64,000 nucleotides of DNA from Costertonia aggregata (GTDB lineage Bacteria > Bacteroidota > Bacteroidia > Flavobacteriales > Flavobacteriaceae). Position numbers and translations under genes: made by a program. Below the pieces are notes generated by a model. The model was not told the DNA's origin. It saw only the letters and a program-made list of their open reading frames with translations, and made no database searches. Location of the stretch: assembly GCF_013402795.1 (NCBI RefSeq), contig NZ_CP058595.1:1151501-1215500 (forward strand), written 5' to 3'. This document shows positions 53,950 to 63,145 of this stretch, piece after piece; position 1 is the stretch's first letter, and every line of letters starts with the position of its first letter.

Positions 53950-54891
53950 ATGGCATACCAAGTACCGGAACCTAAAATATTCGCCTGTACGCAAAGTACC
54001 GAACTTGCTGAAATGATCGCGAAGTCTTACGGTACAAATTTAGGTAAGGTAGATTTTTCCAGATACAGTGACGGAGAATTTCAACCCTCTTTTGAGGAGT
54101 CGGTTCGTGGAGCACGTATTTTCATTATTGGCTCTACGCATCCCAGTTCCGAAAACCTAATGGAAATGTTGTTGATGTTGGATGCCGCAAAAAGAGCTTC
54201 CGCCAGACATATTACGGCTGTTATGCCCTATTTTGGTTGGGCCAGACAGGATAGAAAGGATAAACCGAGGGTTCCCATAGCTGCAAAATTAATTGCGAAA
54301 ATGCTGGAAACTGCTGGAGCAACACGTATTATAACAATGGATCTGCATGCCGATCAGATTCAGGGATTTTTTGAAAAACCGGTCGACCATTTGTTCGCCT
54401 CAACTTTGTTTTTGCCCTATCTTAAAAAATTGAATTTGGACAATCTCACGATTGCATCGCCAGACATGGGAGGTTCCAAAAGGGCCTATGCTTATTCCAA
54501 AGCTTTGGAATGCGATGTGGTCATATGTTACAAACAAAGGGCAAAAGCCAATGTAATATCCCATATGGAGCTTATCGGCGACGTGCAGGGCAAAAACGTG
54601 GTCTTGGTAGACGACATGGTAGACACAGCAGGTACTTTGACCAAGGCAGCCGACTTAATGATAGAACGGGGGGCGCTTAGTGTCAGGGCCATTACTACAC
54701 ATGGTCTGTTATCCGGTAATGCCTTTGAAAAAATAGAAAAGTCACAGTTAAAGGAACTTATCGTGACGGACTCTATTCCCGAAAGGAAAAAAAGCGAAAA
54801 GGTAAAAGTACTTAGCTGTGCCGAACTTTTTGCCGATGTCATGCACAGGGTGCACCATAACACATCAATATCATCAAAATTTTTGATGTAA
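53950..54891 (+). CDS. prs: Ribose-phosphate pyrophosphokinase
   Basis: Makes PRPP from ribose-5-phosphate and ATP for nucleotide, His and Trp synthesis. The start at ATG 53950 (MAYQVPEPKIFAC) fits the family; a TTG at 53908 would add 14 unlikely residues. 313 residues, with FSRYSDGEFQ, YFGWARQDRK, the HADQIQGFF metal-site region and the PRPP-binding loop VVLVDDMVDTAGT. It is the first core gene right of the element. Confidence 0.95.
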   Translation: MAYQVPEPKIFACTQSTELAEMIAKSYGTNLGKVDFSRYSDGEFQPSFEESVRGARIFIIGSTHPSSENLMEMLLMLDAAKRASARHITAVMPYFGWARQDRKDKPRVPIAAKLIAKMLETAGATRIITMDLHADQIQGFFEKPVDHLFASTLFLPYLKKLNLDNLTIASPDMGGSKRAYAYSKALECDVVICYKQRAKANVISHMELIGDVQGKNVVLVDDMVDTAGTLTKAADLMIERGALSVRAITTHGLLSGNAFEKIEKSQLKELIVTDSIPERKKSEKVKVLSCAELFADVMHRVHHNTSISSKFLM

Positions 54892-54927
54892 TATAATAAT
54901 TTGAATTATTAATTTTTAACATATATA

Positions 54928-55587
54928 ATGAAGTCAATTACAATTAAAGGATCAGAAAGAGAAAGCGTGGGTAAAAAGGCAACGAAGGCCCTACGTAATG
55001 CTGGATTGGTTCCTTGCGTAGTATACGGAGGGGAAAAACCATTACACTTTTCAGCACCCGAACTAGATTTTAGGGATTTAGTGTACACCCCGGCCGCACA
55101 TACCGCAAAAATTGTGTTGGATGGTGGCGACAAAATCAAAGCGGTAATGCAGGATATCCAATTTCATCCGGTAACCGATAAGATTTTACATATTGATTTT
55201 TATCAATTGTTCGATGACAAAGAAGTTACCATGAACATTCCCGTTCGTTTATTGGGTAATTCCCCAGGGGTAAGAAATGGTGGGCGTTTATTGTTCAGAA
55301 AACGTAAACTGGCCATAAAGGCATTACCGGACAACCTACCTGATTTCTTTGATATTGATATATCAAAACTCAAAATTGGTGATAATATATCGGTAGAAAC
55401 TTTGTTGAGCGATGACTTTACCATCCTACATCCAGAAAGTACGGTAGTTGTACAAGTCAAAACGCAACGTGCAGCTATTGTTGTCGACGAGGATGAAGAA
55501 GAAGGAGTTGAAGGTGAAGAAGGAACTGAAGCAGCAGCGGAAGGCGATGCCCCAGCAGCTGATGCCGCCGAAGGAGGCAACGAATAA
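54928..55587 (+). CDS. rplY: 50S ribosomal protein L25/Ctc
   Basis: 219 residues. The N-terminal L25 5S rRNA-binding domain ([29 protein letters not shown]) is followed by the Ctc C-terminal domain and an acidic Ala/Glu tail. It sits 36 bases after prs and ends in a palindromic terminator. Confidence 0.93.
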   Translation: MKSITIKGSERESVGKKATKALRNAGLVPCVVYGGEKPLHFSAPELDFRDLVYTPAAHTAKIVLDGGDKIKAVMQDIQFHPVTDKILHIDFYQLFDDKEVTMNIPVRLLGNSPGVRNGGRLLFRKRKLAIKALPDNLPDFFDIDISKLKIGDNISVETLLSDDFTILHPESTVVVQVKTQRAAIVVDEDEEEGVEGEEGTEAAAEGDAPAADAAEGGNE

Positions 55588-55610
55588 TTTTTTGTGATTT
55601 ATATCTAAAG

Positions 55611-55638
55611 AGCATCCCGATAGTACTATCGGGATGCT
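55611..55638 (+). terminator. 28-bp perfect palindrome terminator after rplY
   Basis: AGCATCCCGATAGT and its exact complement follow each other with no spacer, with a short T run after. This is a strong rho-independent terminator. Confidence 0.85.
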
Positions 55639-55727
55639 TTCGTATTTTTACGAGGATATATATTAGTATGTTTCGATACTTTAAATATGTGTTTTTTCGC
55701 AAACCTCTTTTAGAAGAAAAAGATATC

Positions 55728-56294
55728 ATGAAGAAATTCCTTATCGTAGGCCTTGGGAATATAGGAAACGAATATGTAGAGACCCGCCACAATATAGGTT
55801 TTAAAATTTTGGACGCTTTGGCCGACAAAGAAGATTTCTCCTTTGAAACCCGAAAACTTGGGGATATCGCCACTTTTAAGTTAAAAGGTAGAAGCGTACT
55901 ATGCCTAAAGCCATCCACTTATATGAACCGAAGCGGGAAGGCATTAAAATACTGGATGGATAAAGAAAAAATTGCTTTGGAGAACGTTTTGGTCATTACC
56001 GATGATATAAACTTGGAATTTGGAACACTACGTTTAAAGACCAAAGGAAGTGATGGTGGCCACAATGGCTTAAAGGATATTCAGAACGTCTTACAGAGCA
56101 ACAAATACAATAGATTCAGATTTGGGGTGGGCGCCGATTTTGGAAAAGGAAAACAAGTAGACTATGTATTGGGAGAATGGGGAGAAACCGAAAAAACTGC
56201 CGTAAAAGAACGTTTGGAAAAATCTACCGAACTTATCAAATCTTTCGTATTGGCAGGTGCGGCCATCACCATGAACCAATTTAATGGCACGTAA
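55728..56294 (+). CDS. pth: Peptidyl-tRNA hydrolase
   Basis: 188 residues from ATG 55728 (MKKFLIVGLGNIGNEY). It releases tRNA from prematurely dropped peptidyl-tRNA. Catalytic His in TRHNIGFK, PSTYMNRSGKAL and DDINLEFGTLRLK motifs are intact. An upstream in-frame ATG at 55668 would add 20 residues; some flavobacterial homologues are annotated with such an extension, so the start is uncertain. It converges with the reverse-strand lipoprotein gene. Confidence 0.92.
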   Translation: MKKFLIVGLGNIGNEYVETRHNIGFKILDALADKEDFSFETRKLGDIATFKLKGRSVLCLKPSTYMNRSGKALKYWMDKEKIALENVLVITDDINLEFGTLRLKTKGSDGGHNGLKDIQNVLQSNKYNRFRFGVGADFGKGKQVDYVLGEWGETEKTAVKERLEKSTELIKSFVLAGAAITMNQFNGT

Positions 56295-56296
56295 GC

Positions 56297-56971
56297 CTAG
56301 TCGACCTTAAAATCAAAAACTCCGGAATCAGAAGAATTCCCTTCGGTATCAACAGTGACAATACGCCAAAAATAAGTTGTCCTAGAGGTTACCGAAACCC
56401 TATGTTGAGTACTACTTCTTTGTGTATTTACCAAAGTTTGCGGTGGTGAGGTTGTAGAAAAATACACCTCAAAAGATGCGATATCATTGTCGATATCCGC
56501 ACCGGACCAGTCTAGGGTAATCTCGTTGTTTATATCTTTCAATACCGTTTCCCCCGAACCTGGAAATAGTATTTGTGCGGGAAAAGGGGGGTATGTCGTT
56601 TGTGCGCCGGCATTATAAAACCGCCAAGTATCACTGGTTGTTGTCTCGGTAACCTGCGAATTTTCAGACGTTACGTTCCATGAATACAATCCGCCTTTTT
56701 CCAAGGTCAACCGTACCGAAGTTGCCGAAATGGTAACGGGCTCGGTGGTGTTCGTGTTCAAATTGGTTACCCTTACAACATACGTATCGGTATTGGGCGA
56801 GGCATTCCAGCGAAATTCTACCTGGCTCTGCGTATCGTTTATACTCTCACCTGTGGTACATTCGGAATTTTGTTCGGGGAAAACCAATGCTACTTTTCCC
56901 GGTGGACTCGGCGGGTCTTTTTTACACCCTATAAAAACGAGAACGAACACTAGTATATAAACTTGCTTCAT
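56297..56971 (-). CDS. Fibronectin-type-III-like lipoprotein
   Basis: A 224-residue lipoprotein (lipobox VFIGCKKD) with two beta-sandwich repeats (WNASPNTDTYVVRV... and LDWSGADIDNDIASFEVYF...) like Fn3 domains. Its ATG overlaps the stop of the metalloprotease gene by 4 bases, so the two are coupled; it may anchor or assist the protease at the surface. Function unknown. Confidence 0.7.
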   Translation of the reverse strand: MKQVYILVFVLVFIGCKKDPPSPPGKVALVFPEQNSECTTGESINDTQSQVEFRWNASPNTDTYVVRVTNLNTNTTEPVTISATSVRLTLEKGGLYSWNVTSENSQVTETTTSDTWRFYNAGAQTTYPPFPAQILFPGSGETVLKDINNEITLDWSGADIDNDIASFEVYFSTTSPPQTLVNTQRSSTQHRVSVTSRTTYFWRIVTVDTEGNSSDSGVFDFKVD

Positions 56972-59900
56972 CTCTTTAACACTTTAAAGGTTTTACTGGT
57001 TTGCAAGCCATCCAAACGAACCAAATACAGGCCTGATGGTAGATTGGCAAATTCCAACGTTATTTCGTTTTGGTGTACTTGGTAGCTTTTTGAGCTTATG
57101 CGTTTTCCATCCAAACCATAAAGATCAACATCCAAGTTTTGTATGCTAGGGCCTACATAAATTTTAGCCAGGTCTATAACCGGATTGGGATATAGCACAG
57201 GTTCTAAAAACCCAAAAACTTCTTCTTCATATATGCCCTGACATGGTAAATTGGTTGAAACTTTCAGTGTGTTCAATCCGTTTCTCAAATCGAGTTGAAT
57301 TTCAGAGGCTTCCGTTTGCTGCAGAATGCCGTTCAATTCAATATTAAACAAAGCAGCTCCTTCCAAAACGAGGGTTACCCGTGCGCTATCTTCCGACAGT
57401 TTTGAGGAAACCCCCAAAGCATCAGGTTGCGTTATAACCACACGCGAACAAAAGGTTTCGTAATTGACATCTGCCAAGGTACCGTTTATGCATAGGTCAT
57501 ACTCGCCTGCATTTAAACGATCTAGCACTACCGATGTGGTAAAATCAAAACTATCGTCAATACCGTTCCCTGAAATATTTACCGTATAGTTTATTGATGT
57601 GTTAGTAGGGGTAATCAATATAGAGCCATCATTATTATCCCTACAGGTTTCACTATTGACTTCTATCTCAAAATTATCCTGGGCAAATCTATACACCGGA
57701 CAACCATCTGTATTGACCTCTACACCAGCAGGTGTTCCCAAGCATAAGTCATCGCCATCGTCAAAAACCCCGTCATTATCGGCATCTATCCTAAAATCAC
57801 CTTCCACACATACATCCAACGAAAAATCGACCAAAGCACCCCCGTCATTAGGTTGCGAATCAACAATTTCCAACAGCCATTCCCCTTGCAAAGATTCCCC
57901 GTTGAAAACGGAAAGTGCGCCCAAGGGACTTACCGTACCGTTGATAGCGGGATTTCCGCTACAAACAAAAGGTGGTGCCGCATCATCGAACGTGGCATTG
58001 ATGTTATCCATATTTCCACATGAATTTGAAACCAAAATAGCACTATTACCAGAGGGTGACGTTAAGCGTATTATCAAATCCTCCACAAAAGTGTGCGTAA
58101 TGTTCAGGTTCACATCAATATCAGTAATTTTCAAATCCTCTAAAAAAGTGATTCTGGAAACTACGGTCGGCGTTCCGATATTACTGATTTCTAATGGTAG
58201 GTTATTGGCGACCAAGGTATTACAGTTAACCTGTATGGTGGTAAAGCTAAAAATAGTGCTAAAAACACCTTCACCACAGATGTTCTTTGGTTTTACCCTC
58301 CAAAAATAAGTGGTCTCAGGCGTTAAATTTGTGGGTGTATATGAATTGGGAACTACTGTGGCGCTCTCTGTTATAGTGGTAAAACCAATATCTGTAGCTA
58401 TTTCGACATCATAGGAATTTGTTAAAGGAGTGGCATCCCACTCCAAAGTCGCGCCTATGCTTATGTTGGTCCCTGTATCTTGGGGCGAGGTCAAGTTTAC
58501 TGTCTCAAAAGTAGTGGTATACAGATTTAAGTCCAACACTACATTTTTGGCGACGCTCGCAGATGTAGCCGTTATAGTAACGGTATACTCCCCAGGGGTT
58601 ACATTAGCGGTATTGTCAAAGGTAATATCAACAGGAGTATCATTGGTGGTGGCCGTGCTGGGACTAAAGGATACCCCAAGGTTTGGCGGAAGGCCTGTGG
58701 CTGAAAATGTAACTTCCTCATTAAACCCATTGAAAGTTTCGTAATTGAACGGCACAACCAAATTATCCGGTATACATACTTCATGGTTTAATTTGTTGAA
58801 CTGAAGTACAACCTCGGTCTCCGTAATGGCAAAATCAGAGCCATTTACCGATAAGAATATATTATCGCTTGCTTTTACCATGACCCTGGCGTTTGTTGTC
58901 GCAATACCTGGCAGCAAAATTGAATGAGATCCATCGTTAGGTACGTCTTGGGCCAAAACTGTTGGAAAAGAAACGCCACCATCCGTAGAAAGAAATATAT
59001 CTACGTTTGCAGCATTTACAGGTGCTACATTAGTGCCAGCAACATCCCATGTGATTTCCTGTACCGATCCCGCCACATAACTTTCACTACCGGATTGTGA
59101 TGTTACCAAAAAAGGACCGGCATTGTTCGTTACGTCTACTTTTACAAGTTCAGAGGCTACTTGGCCCGCCACATCGCCATTATCCCGTACCGTAAGGGCA
59201 AAATTCATTTCCCTTGGTACATCCGATATAGTTTCCCATGCCGAACCGGTCGACGGTGTTGTTTGGGTCAATGTGCCTTGAACAATCCTTGATAAAAACG
59301 GAAAATATCGGTCAGGACTCGTGGTAGGTGGCCTTGACCTAAAATTGGCACCACTAGGGTTTGATGGCCCAAAAGTAGAGGTAACCACCACACCATTATC
59401 TATCTGTTCCCAAGTATATAAAAGCACGTCGGAAGCATCGGTATCCTCAGCATTCCCAGAAAGCACAAAAGCAGTGGACTTGGGGATTACAAAATTTCCT
59501 ATGGTAGAAATCGTTGGCGGGCTGTTTGTTATGGGAATACGTTCTGGACATGTTTTGGTCTCCAAATTTTCCTGAATCTGTAAAATACTGTAATAATGGA
59601 AATAATCATCGCCGTTGGAAGCAACGTTGTTGCCCTGAACAATACCTGCATAACCCATAATTGTGGTACCGCTTGCAGGTTCTGCCTGTACCAAAGTACC
59701 TTCGGACTGAAAAGACCATGTATGATTGGCCCCCAATTGATGCCCCATTTCATGTGCTACGAAATCCAGGTCAAAAATATCCCCTTGTGGATTTCGGCTG
59801 GCCGCAAAGGCACTCCCTTTGCGATTATCAACGCATACCGCTCCTATGAAGCCGGCATCGCCACCATCTGGCGCCTCGTGGAACAAATGTCCTATATCGT

Positions 59901-60762
59901 AATTGGCTTCCCCTATTTCACTGGTCAGCGTATTCTGAACTTGGGTGTTTAAATTGCTGGTGTAAGGATCTGTTGCCGCATTGATATAAATAATTTGGTC
60001 ATTATTGGGCACGAGTTCCAAAGTTACTGCCAAATCTCTTTCAAAAACCTGGTTGACACGGGTCATGGTAGCGTTTATCGCTGCCATGGCATCTGCAACA
60101 CTACCGCCATGAAATTGGGTATACTCGCCCGTAGCGGAAACCGCCAAACGAAATTTTCGCAGTACCATACCATCGACCAATCTAGCAGTCAAGTTTCCGG
60201 CACTTTTCTCGATTTCGGTTCGTGTGCTACAAATAAAATCCTTCTCGGTGCCGATTTCACCTTTTCTCGTATAAACAACGTAAACGTCCTCTTTATCCGA
60301 TGATTTTTGAATGAAGGCCGGCGGGGCTTCATTGGCATGCAGAAGCATGGCCTGTAAGCCCTTGTGCGAAAAACTAAATCGAATCTTTATCCCGGAACCA
60401 TCGGTACTTTCTCCAGAATAGGATTTGATCATTGGAAATTTACGGGCAAGTTCGGGTGCCATTATCGATTTTTCCATAACATGGAACGCAATCATCTCAC
60501 CTTTCTCGTTGGGAAAGTATAGTTGTACTGCGTTTCTCCCTACGCTTGAGGCATTTTGGAGTTTTTCGAAAAATATATCGCTCTTTAACTCAAAAGTTTT
60601 GGTTTCGGAAGCTTTAAGGCTTTGAAACATTTTGCCTTTGGGAATACTTTGAGAAGTTTGTTCTTGCCAATATTGTTCTTGTGCATTACTGCAAAACCAC
60701 ATAAAAAATATGGTAAATGAAAAAACAAGGCGTAATTTTACAATTATAAACGGGGTCTTCAT
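56968..60762 (-). CDS. Secreted reprolysin-like metalloprotease with Fn3, P-domain and T9SS tail
   Basis: 1264 residues: signal peptide, propeptide, catalytic domain with the zinc motif HEMGHQLGANH (about residues 334-344), Fn3-like repeats (about 600-830), a proprotein-convertase P-like domain (about 870-985, DIDVNLNITHTFVEDL), and a C-terminal type IX secretion sorting domain (VLYPNPVIDLAKIYV ... GLYLVRL in the last 75 residues). It should be exported to the cell surface or medium through the T9SS and degrade proteins. Confidence 0.9.
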   Translation of the reverse strand: MKTPFIIVKLRLVFSFTIFFMWFCSNAQEQYWQEQTSQSIPKGKMFQSLKASETKTFELKSDIFFEKLQNASSVGRNAVQLYFPNEKGEMIAFHVMEKSIMAPELARKFPMIKSYSGESTDGSGIKIRFSFSHKGLQAMLLHANEAPPAFIQKSSDKEDVYVVYTRKGEIGTEKDFICSTRTEIEKSAGNLTARLVDGMVLRKFRLAVSATGEYTQFHGGSVADAMAAINATMTRVNQVFERDLAVTLELVPNNDQIIYINAATDPYTSNLNTQVQNTLTSEIGEANYDIGHLFHEAPDGGDAGFIGAVCVDNRKGSAFAASRNPQGDIFDLDFVAHEMGHQLGANHTWSFQSEGTLVQAEPASGTTIMGYAGIVQGNNVASNGDDYFHYYSILQIQENLETKTCPERIPITNSPPTISTIGNFVIPKSTAFVLSGNAEDTDASDVLLYTWEQIDNGVVVTSTFGPSNPSGANFRSRPPTTSPDRYFPFLSRIVQGTLTQTTPSTGSAWETISDVPREMNFALTVRDNGDVAGQVASELVKVDVTNNAGPFLVTSQSGSESYVAGSVQEITWDVAGTNVAPVNAANVDIFLSTDGGVSFPTVLAQDVPNDGSHSILLPGIATTNARVMVKASDNIFLSVNGSDFAITETEVVLQFNKLNHEVCIPDNLVVPFNYETFNGFNEEVTFSATGLPPNLGVSFSPSTATTNDTPVDITFDNTANVTPGEYTVTITATSASVAKNVVLDLNLYTTTFETVNLTSPQDTGTNISIGATLEWDATPLTNSYDVEIATDIGFTTITESATVVPNSYTPTNLTPETTYFWRVKPKNICGEGVFSTIFSFTTIQVNCNTLVANNLPLEISNIGTPTVVSRITFLEDLKITDIDVNLNITHTFVEDLIIRLTSPSGNSAILVSNSCGNMDNINATFDDAAPPFVCSGNPAINGTVSPLGALSVFNGESLQGEWLLEIVDSQPNDGGALVDFSLDVCVEGDFRIDADNDGVFDDGDDLCLGTPAGVEVNTDGCPVYRFAQDNFEIEVNSETCRDNNDGSILITPTNTSINYTVNISGNGIDDSFDFTTSVVLDRLNAGEYDLCINGTLADVNYETFCSRVVITQPDALGVSSKLSEDSARVTLVLEGAALFNIELNGILQQTEASEIQLDLRNGLNTLKVSTNLPCQGIYEEEVFGFLEPVLYPNPVIDLAKIYVGPSIQNLDVDLYGLDGKRISSKSYQVHQNEITLEFANLPSGLYLVRLDGLQTSKTFKVLKR

Positions 60763-60800
60763 AGCTCTTTCAAAAATACGTCTTTTTATTTTTTACTACG

Positions 60801-61727
60801 GTGATCACAGTACATAGTGTCTCAAAAATCGATAAAACAAAACCGACCGCCATAACCATCGGTACTTTTGACGGTGTGCATATTGGTCATAAAAAGATAC
60901 TGGAACGTCTCATAAATGATGCCAAAAGCCTTAATTTAAGGTCTACCGTACTTACTTTTTTCCCGCATCCCAGAATGGTACTGCAAAAAGATACTGACAT
61001 AAAACTGCTCAACACCATTGACGAAAAAGAACAGGTTCTCAAAAGTTTGGGGTTGGAACAATTGATTGTACACCCATTTACCAAAGATTTTTCCAGGTTG
61101 TCCGCAACGGAATTTGTTCGGGATATTTTGGTAAATAGTTTGGGTACAAAAAAAATAATCATTGGCTATGACCATCGTTTTGGTAGGAACAGAAACGCCA
61201 ATATCACCGATTTAATTGCTTTTGGCGAAACATTTGATTTTGAGGTCGAAGAGATTCCGGCACAAGAGATAGACGACGTATCGGTAAGTTCTACCAAAAT
61301 TCGAAAAGCCCTTTTGGAAGGGGATTTAAAAACGGCGAACACCTATTTGGGATATACCTACATGTTGACGGGCATCGTTAAAAAGGGGAAAGGCCTGGGC
61401 AGGCAAATCAATTTCCCCACGGCGAATATTTTTATAGCGGAAACCTACAAATTGGTTCCAAAAAACGGGGTATACGTTGTTAGCGGTACCATAAACGGCA
61501 AAACCGTTTATGGGATGATGAACATAGGGTATAACCCCACTGTGGCCGGTACCGAAAAAAGTATCGAAGTACATTTCTTTGATTTTGATATAAATCTTTA
61601 TGAGACCAAGATTCAAGTGCGCATTTTGGACCGTATACGTGATGAACGTAAGTTTGACTCCGTTGAGCTATTGAAACAGCAGCTAGAAAAAGATCGAAAA
61701 ACATCACTCGCTTTAATCCAAAAATAA
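60801..61727 (+). CDS. ribF: Bifunctional riboflavin kinase/FAD synthetase
   Basis: GTG start, 308 residues. The FAD synthetase half has GTFDGVHIGH, TFFPHPRMVL and GYDHRFGRNR; the riboflavin kinase half has GRQINFPTANI and the YGMMNIGYNPTV region. It makes FMN and FAD. HTTM gene starts 1 base after its stop. Confidence 0.93.
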   Translation: MITVHSVSKIDKTKPTAITIGTFDGVHIGHKKILERLINDAKSLNLRSTVLTFFPHPRMVLQKDTDIKLLNTIDEKEQVLKSLGLEQLIVHPFTKDFSRLSATEFVRDILVNSLGTKKIIIGYDHRFGRNRNANITDLIAFGETFDFEVEEIPAQEIDDVSVSSTKIRKALLEGDLKTANTYLGYTYMLTGIVKKGKGLGRQINFPTANIFIAETYKLVPKNGVYVVSGTINGKTVYGMMNIGYNPTVAGTEKSIEVHFFDFDINLYETKIQVRILDRIRDERKFDSVELLKQQLEKDRKTSLALIQK

Positions 61728-61728
61728 A

Positions 61729-63054
61729 ATGCTAAATCGGTTTCTTTTTACTAAAATCGATAATAGCCCTTTACTTATTTTCAGGATTTTCTTTGGATTG
61801 CTGATAGCGGCAGAATGTTACGGTGCCATTGTCACAGGTTGGGTCAAAAGAACGCTCATAGAGCCCAAGTTCACCTTTAACTTTATAGGTTTTGAATGGT
61901 TACAGCCCCTACCGGGCAATGGTATGTATTTTTACTTTTTCGCCATGGGCACTTTAGGGATTTTCGTTGCCCTTGGCTATAAATACAGGTTCAGCATCAT
62001 AAGCTTTACACTTTTATGGACAGGAGCGTACCTGATGCAAAAAACGGCATACAACAACCATTATTATCTATTGGTTTTGATCTCGGGCATGATGGTATTT
62101 CTCCCCGCGAACAAAAATTACGCGTTGGATGCGAAGTTTAAACCTTCTATCAAAACCAATGGTATGTACAGCTATGTAAAATGGGTCATAGTGTTGCAAC
62201 TGCTCATTGTGTACACCTATGCATCCGTAGCCAAATTATATGGGGATTGGTTGGATTTTAGTATGATAAAGGTATTGATGACCCCAAAAACGGATTACTA
62301 CCTGATCGGCGGGCTTTTACAACAACCTTGTTTACACAAAGTTATCGCCGTGACCGGTATTCTATTCGATTTGCTCATTGTTCCCGCTCTGCTTTGGAAA
62401 CCCACACGAAAGTTTGCTTTTGTCTGCTCTATCTTTTTTCATTTGTTCAACTCATTTGTGTTCCTAATCGGAATTTTTCCTTACCTGTCCCTGGCATTTA
62501 CCGTGTTCTTTTTTGAGCCCGAGACCATACGCCGTATCTTCTTTAAAAAGAAAAAACCGTACACAACGAACAAAGTAATGGTACCCGCATACAAAAATCC
62601 TCTTTTGATCATTTTTGGGCTTTACTTTGTTTTACAATTGGCTTTACCGGTACGCCATTACTTTTTTACAGATGATGTGCTTTGGACCGAAGAAGGGCAT
62701 AGGTTAAGCTGGCGCATGATGCTCAGGTCCCGCTATGGTAAAATTCAATTCAATATCGTCAACAAAACAGATGGCACATCACAAATAGTTAAACTTGACG
62801 ATTATCTGACCAAAAAACAAAAACGAAAAATAGGGGCATACCCGGACTATATATGGCAATTTGCCCAACATTTAAAAAAAGAATATGCCCAAAAAGGGGA
62901 AGAAATATCAGTATATGCCCTAAACTCCGTTGTAAGCATAAACAACAAACCCTATCGGCCTTTTATAGATGGTAAAGTAGATCTGGCGGCCGAGGAATGG
63001 AATCATTTTGAACACCATGAGTGGATTTTACCCTCTAAAATTGACGAACCGTAG
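61729..63054 (+). CDS. HTTM-domain (vitamin K-dependent carboxylase-like) membrane protein
   Basis: 441 residues: horizontally-transferred transmembrane (HTTM) domain with about eight TM helices in residues 10-300, then a soluble C-terminal part. It resembles the membrane part of gamma-glutamyl carboxylases. Substrate in flavobacteria is unknown. It is coupled to ribF and could use a flavin-related electron source only by speculation. Confidence 0.8.
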   Translation: MLNRFLFTKIDNSPLLIFRIFFGLLIAAECYGAIVTGWVKRTLIEPKFTFNFIGFEWLQPLPGNGMYFYFFAMGTLGIFVALGYKYRFSIISFTLLWTGAYLMQKTAYNNHYYLLVLISGMMVFLPANKNYALDAKFKPSIKTNGMYSYVKWVIVLQLLIVYTYASVAKLYGDWLDFSMIKVLMTPKTDYYLIGGLLQQPCLHKVIAVTGILFDLLIVPALLWKPTRKFAFVCSIFFHLFNSFVFLIGIFPYLSLAFTVFFFEPETIRRIFFKKKKPYTTNKVMVPAYKNPLLIIFGLYFVLQLALPVRHYFFTDDVLWTEEGHRLSWRMMLRSRYGKIQFNIVNKTDGTSQIVKLDDYLTKKQKRKIGAYPDYIWQFAQHLKKEYAQKGEEISVYALNSVVSINNKPYRPFIDGKVDLAAEEWNHFEHHEWILPSKIDEP

Positions 63055-63095
63055 AACTTTGCCATAGATACATTTAAAAAGTTTAAAAAAGTTCA

Positions 63096-63126
63096 TTGGC
63101 CGTAGCCGCAATTAGCCCTAAATTTG
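63096..63126 (+). promoter_or_regulatory. serS promoter
   Basis: TTG (63096-63098) and TAAATTTG (63119-63126) are separated by 20 bases, the Bacteroidota spacing. The start codon follows 19 bases after the -7 box. Confidence 0.65.
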
Positions 63127-63145
63127 CGGTTTAAACCGTATTACA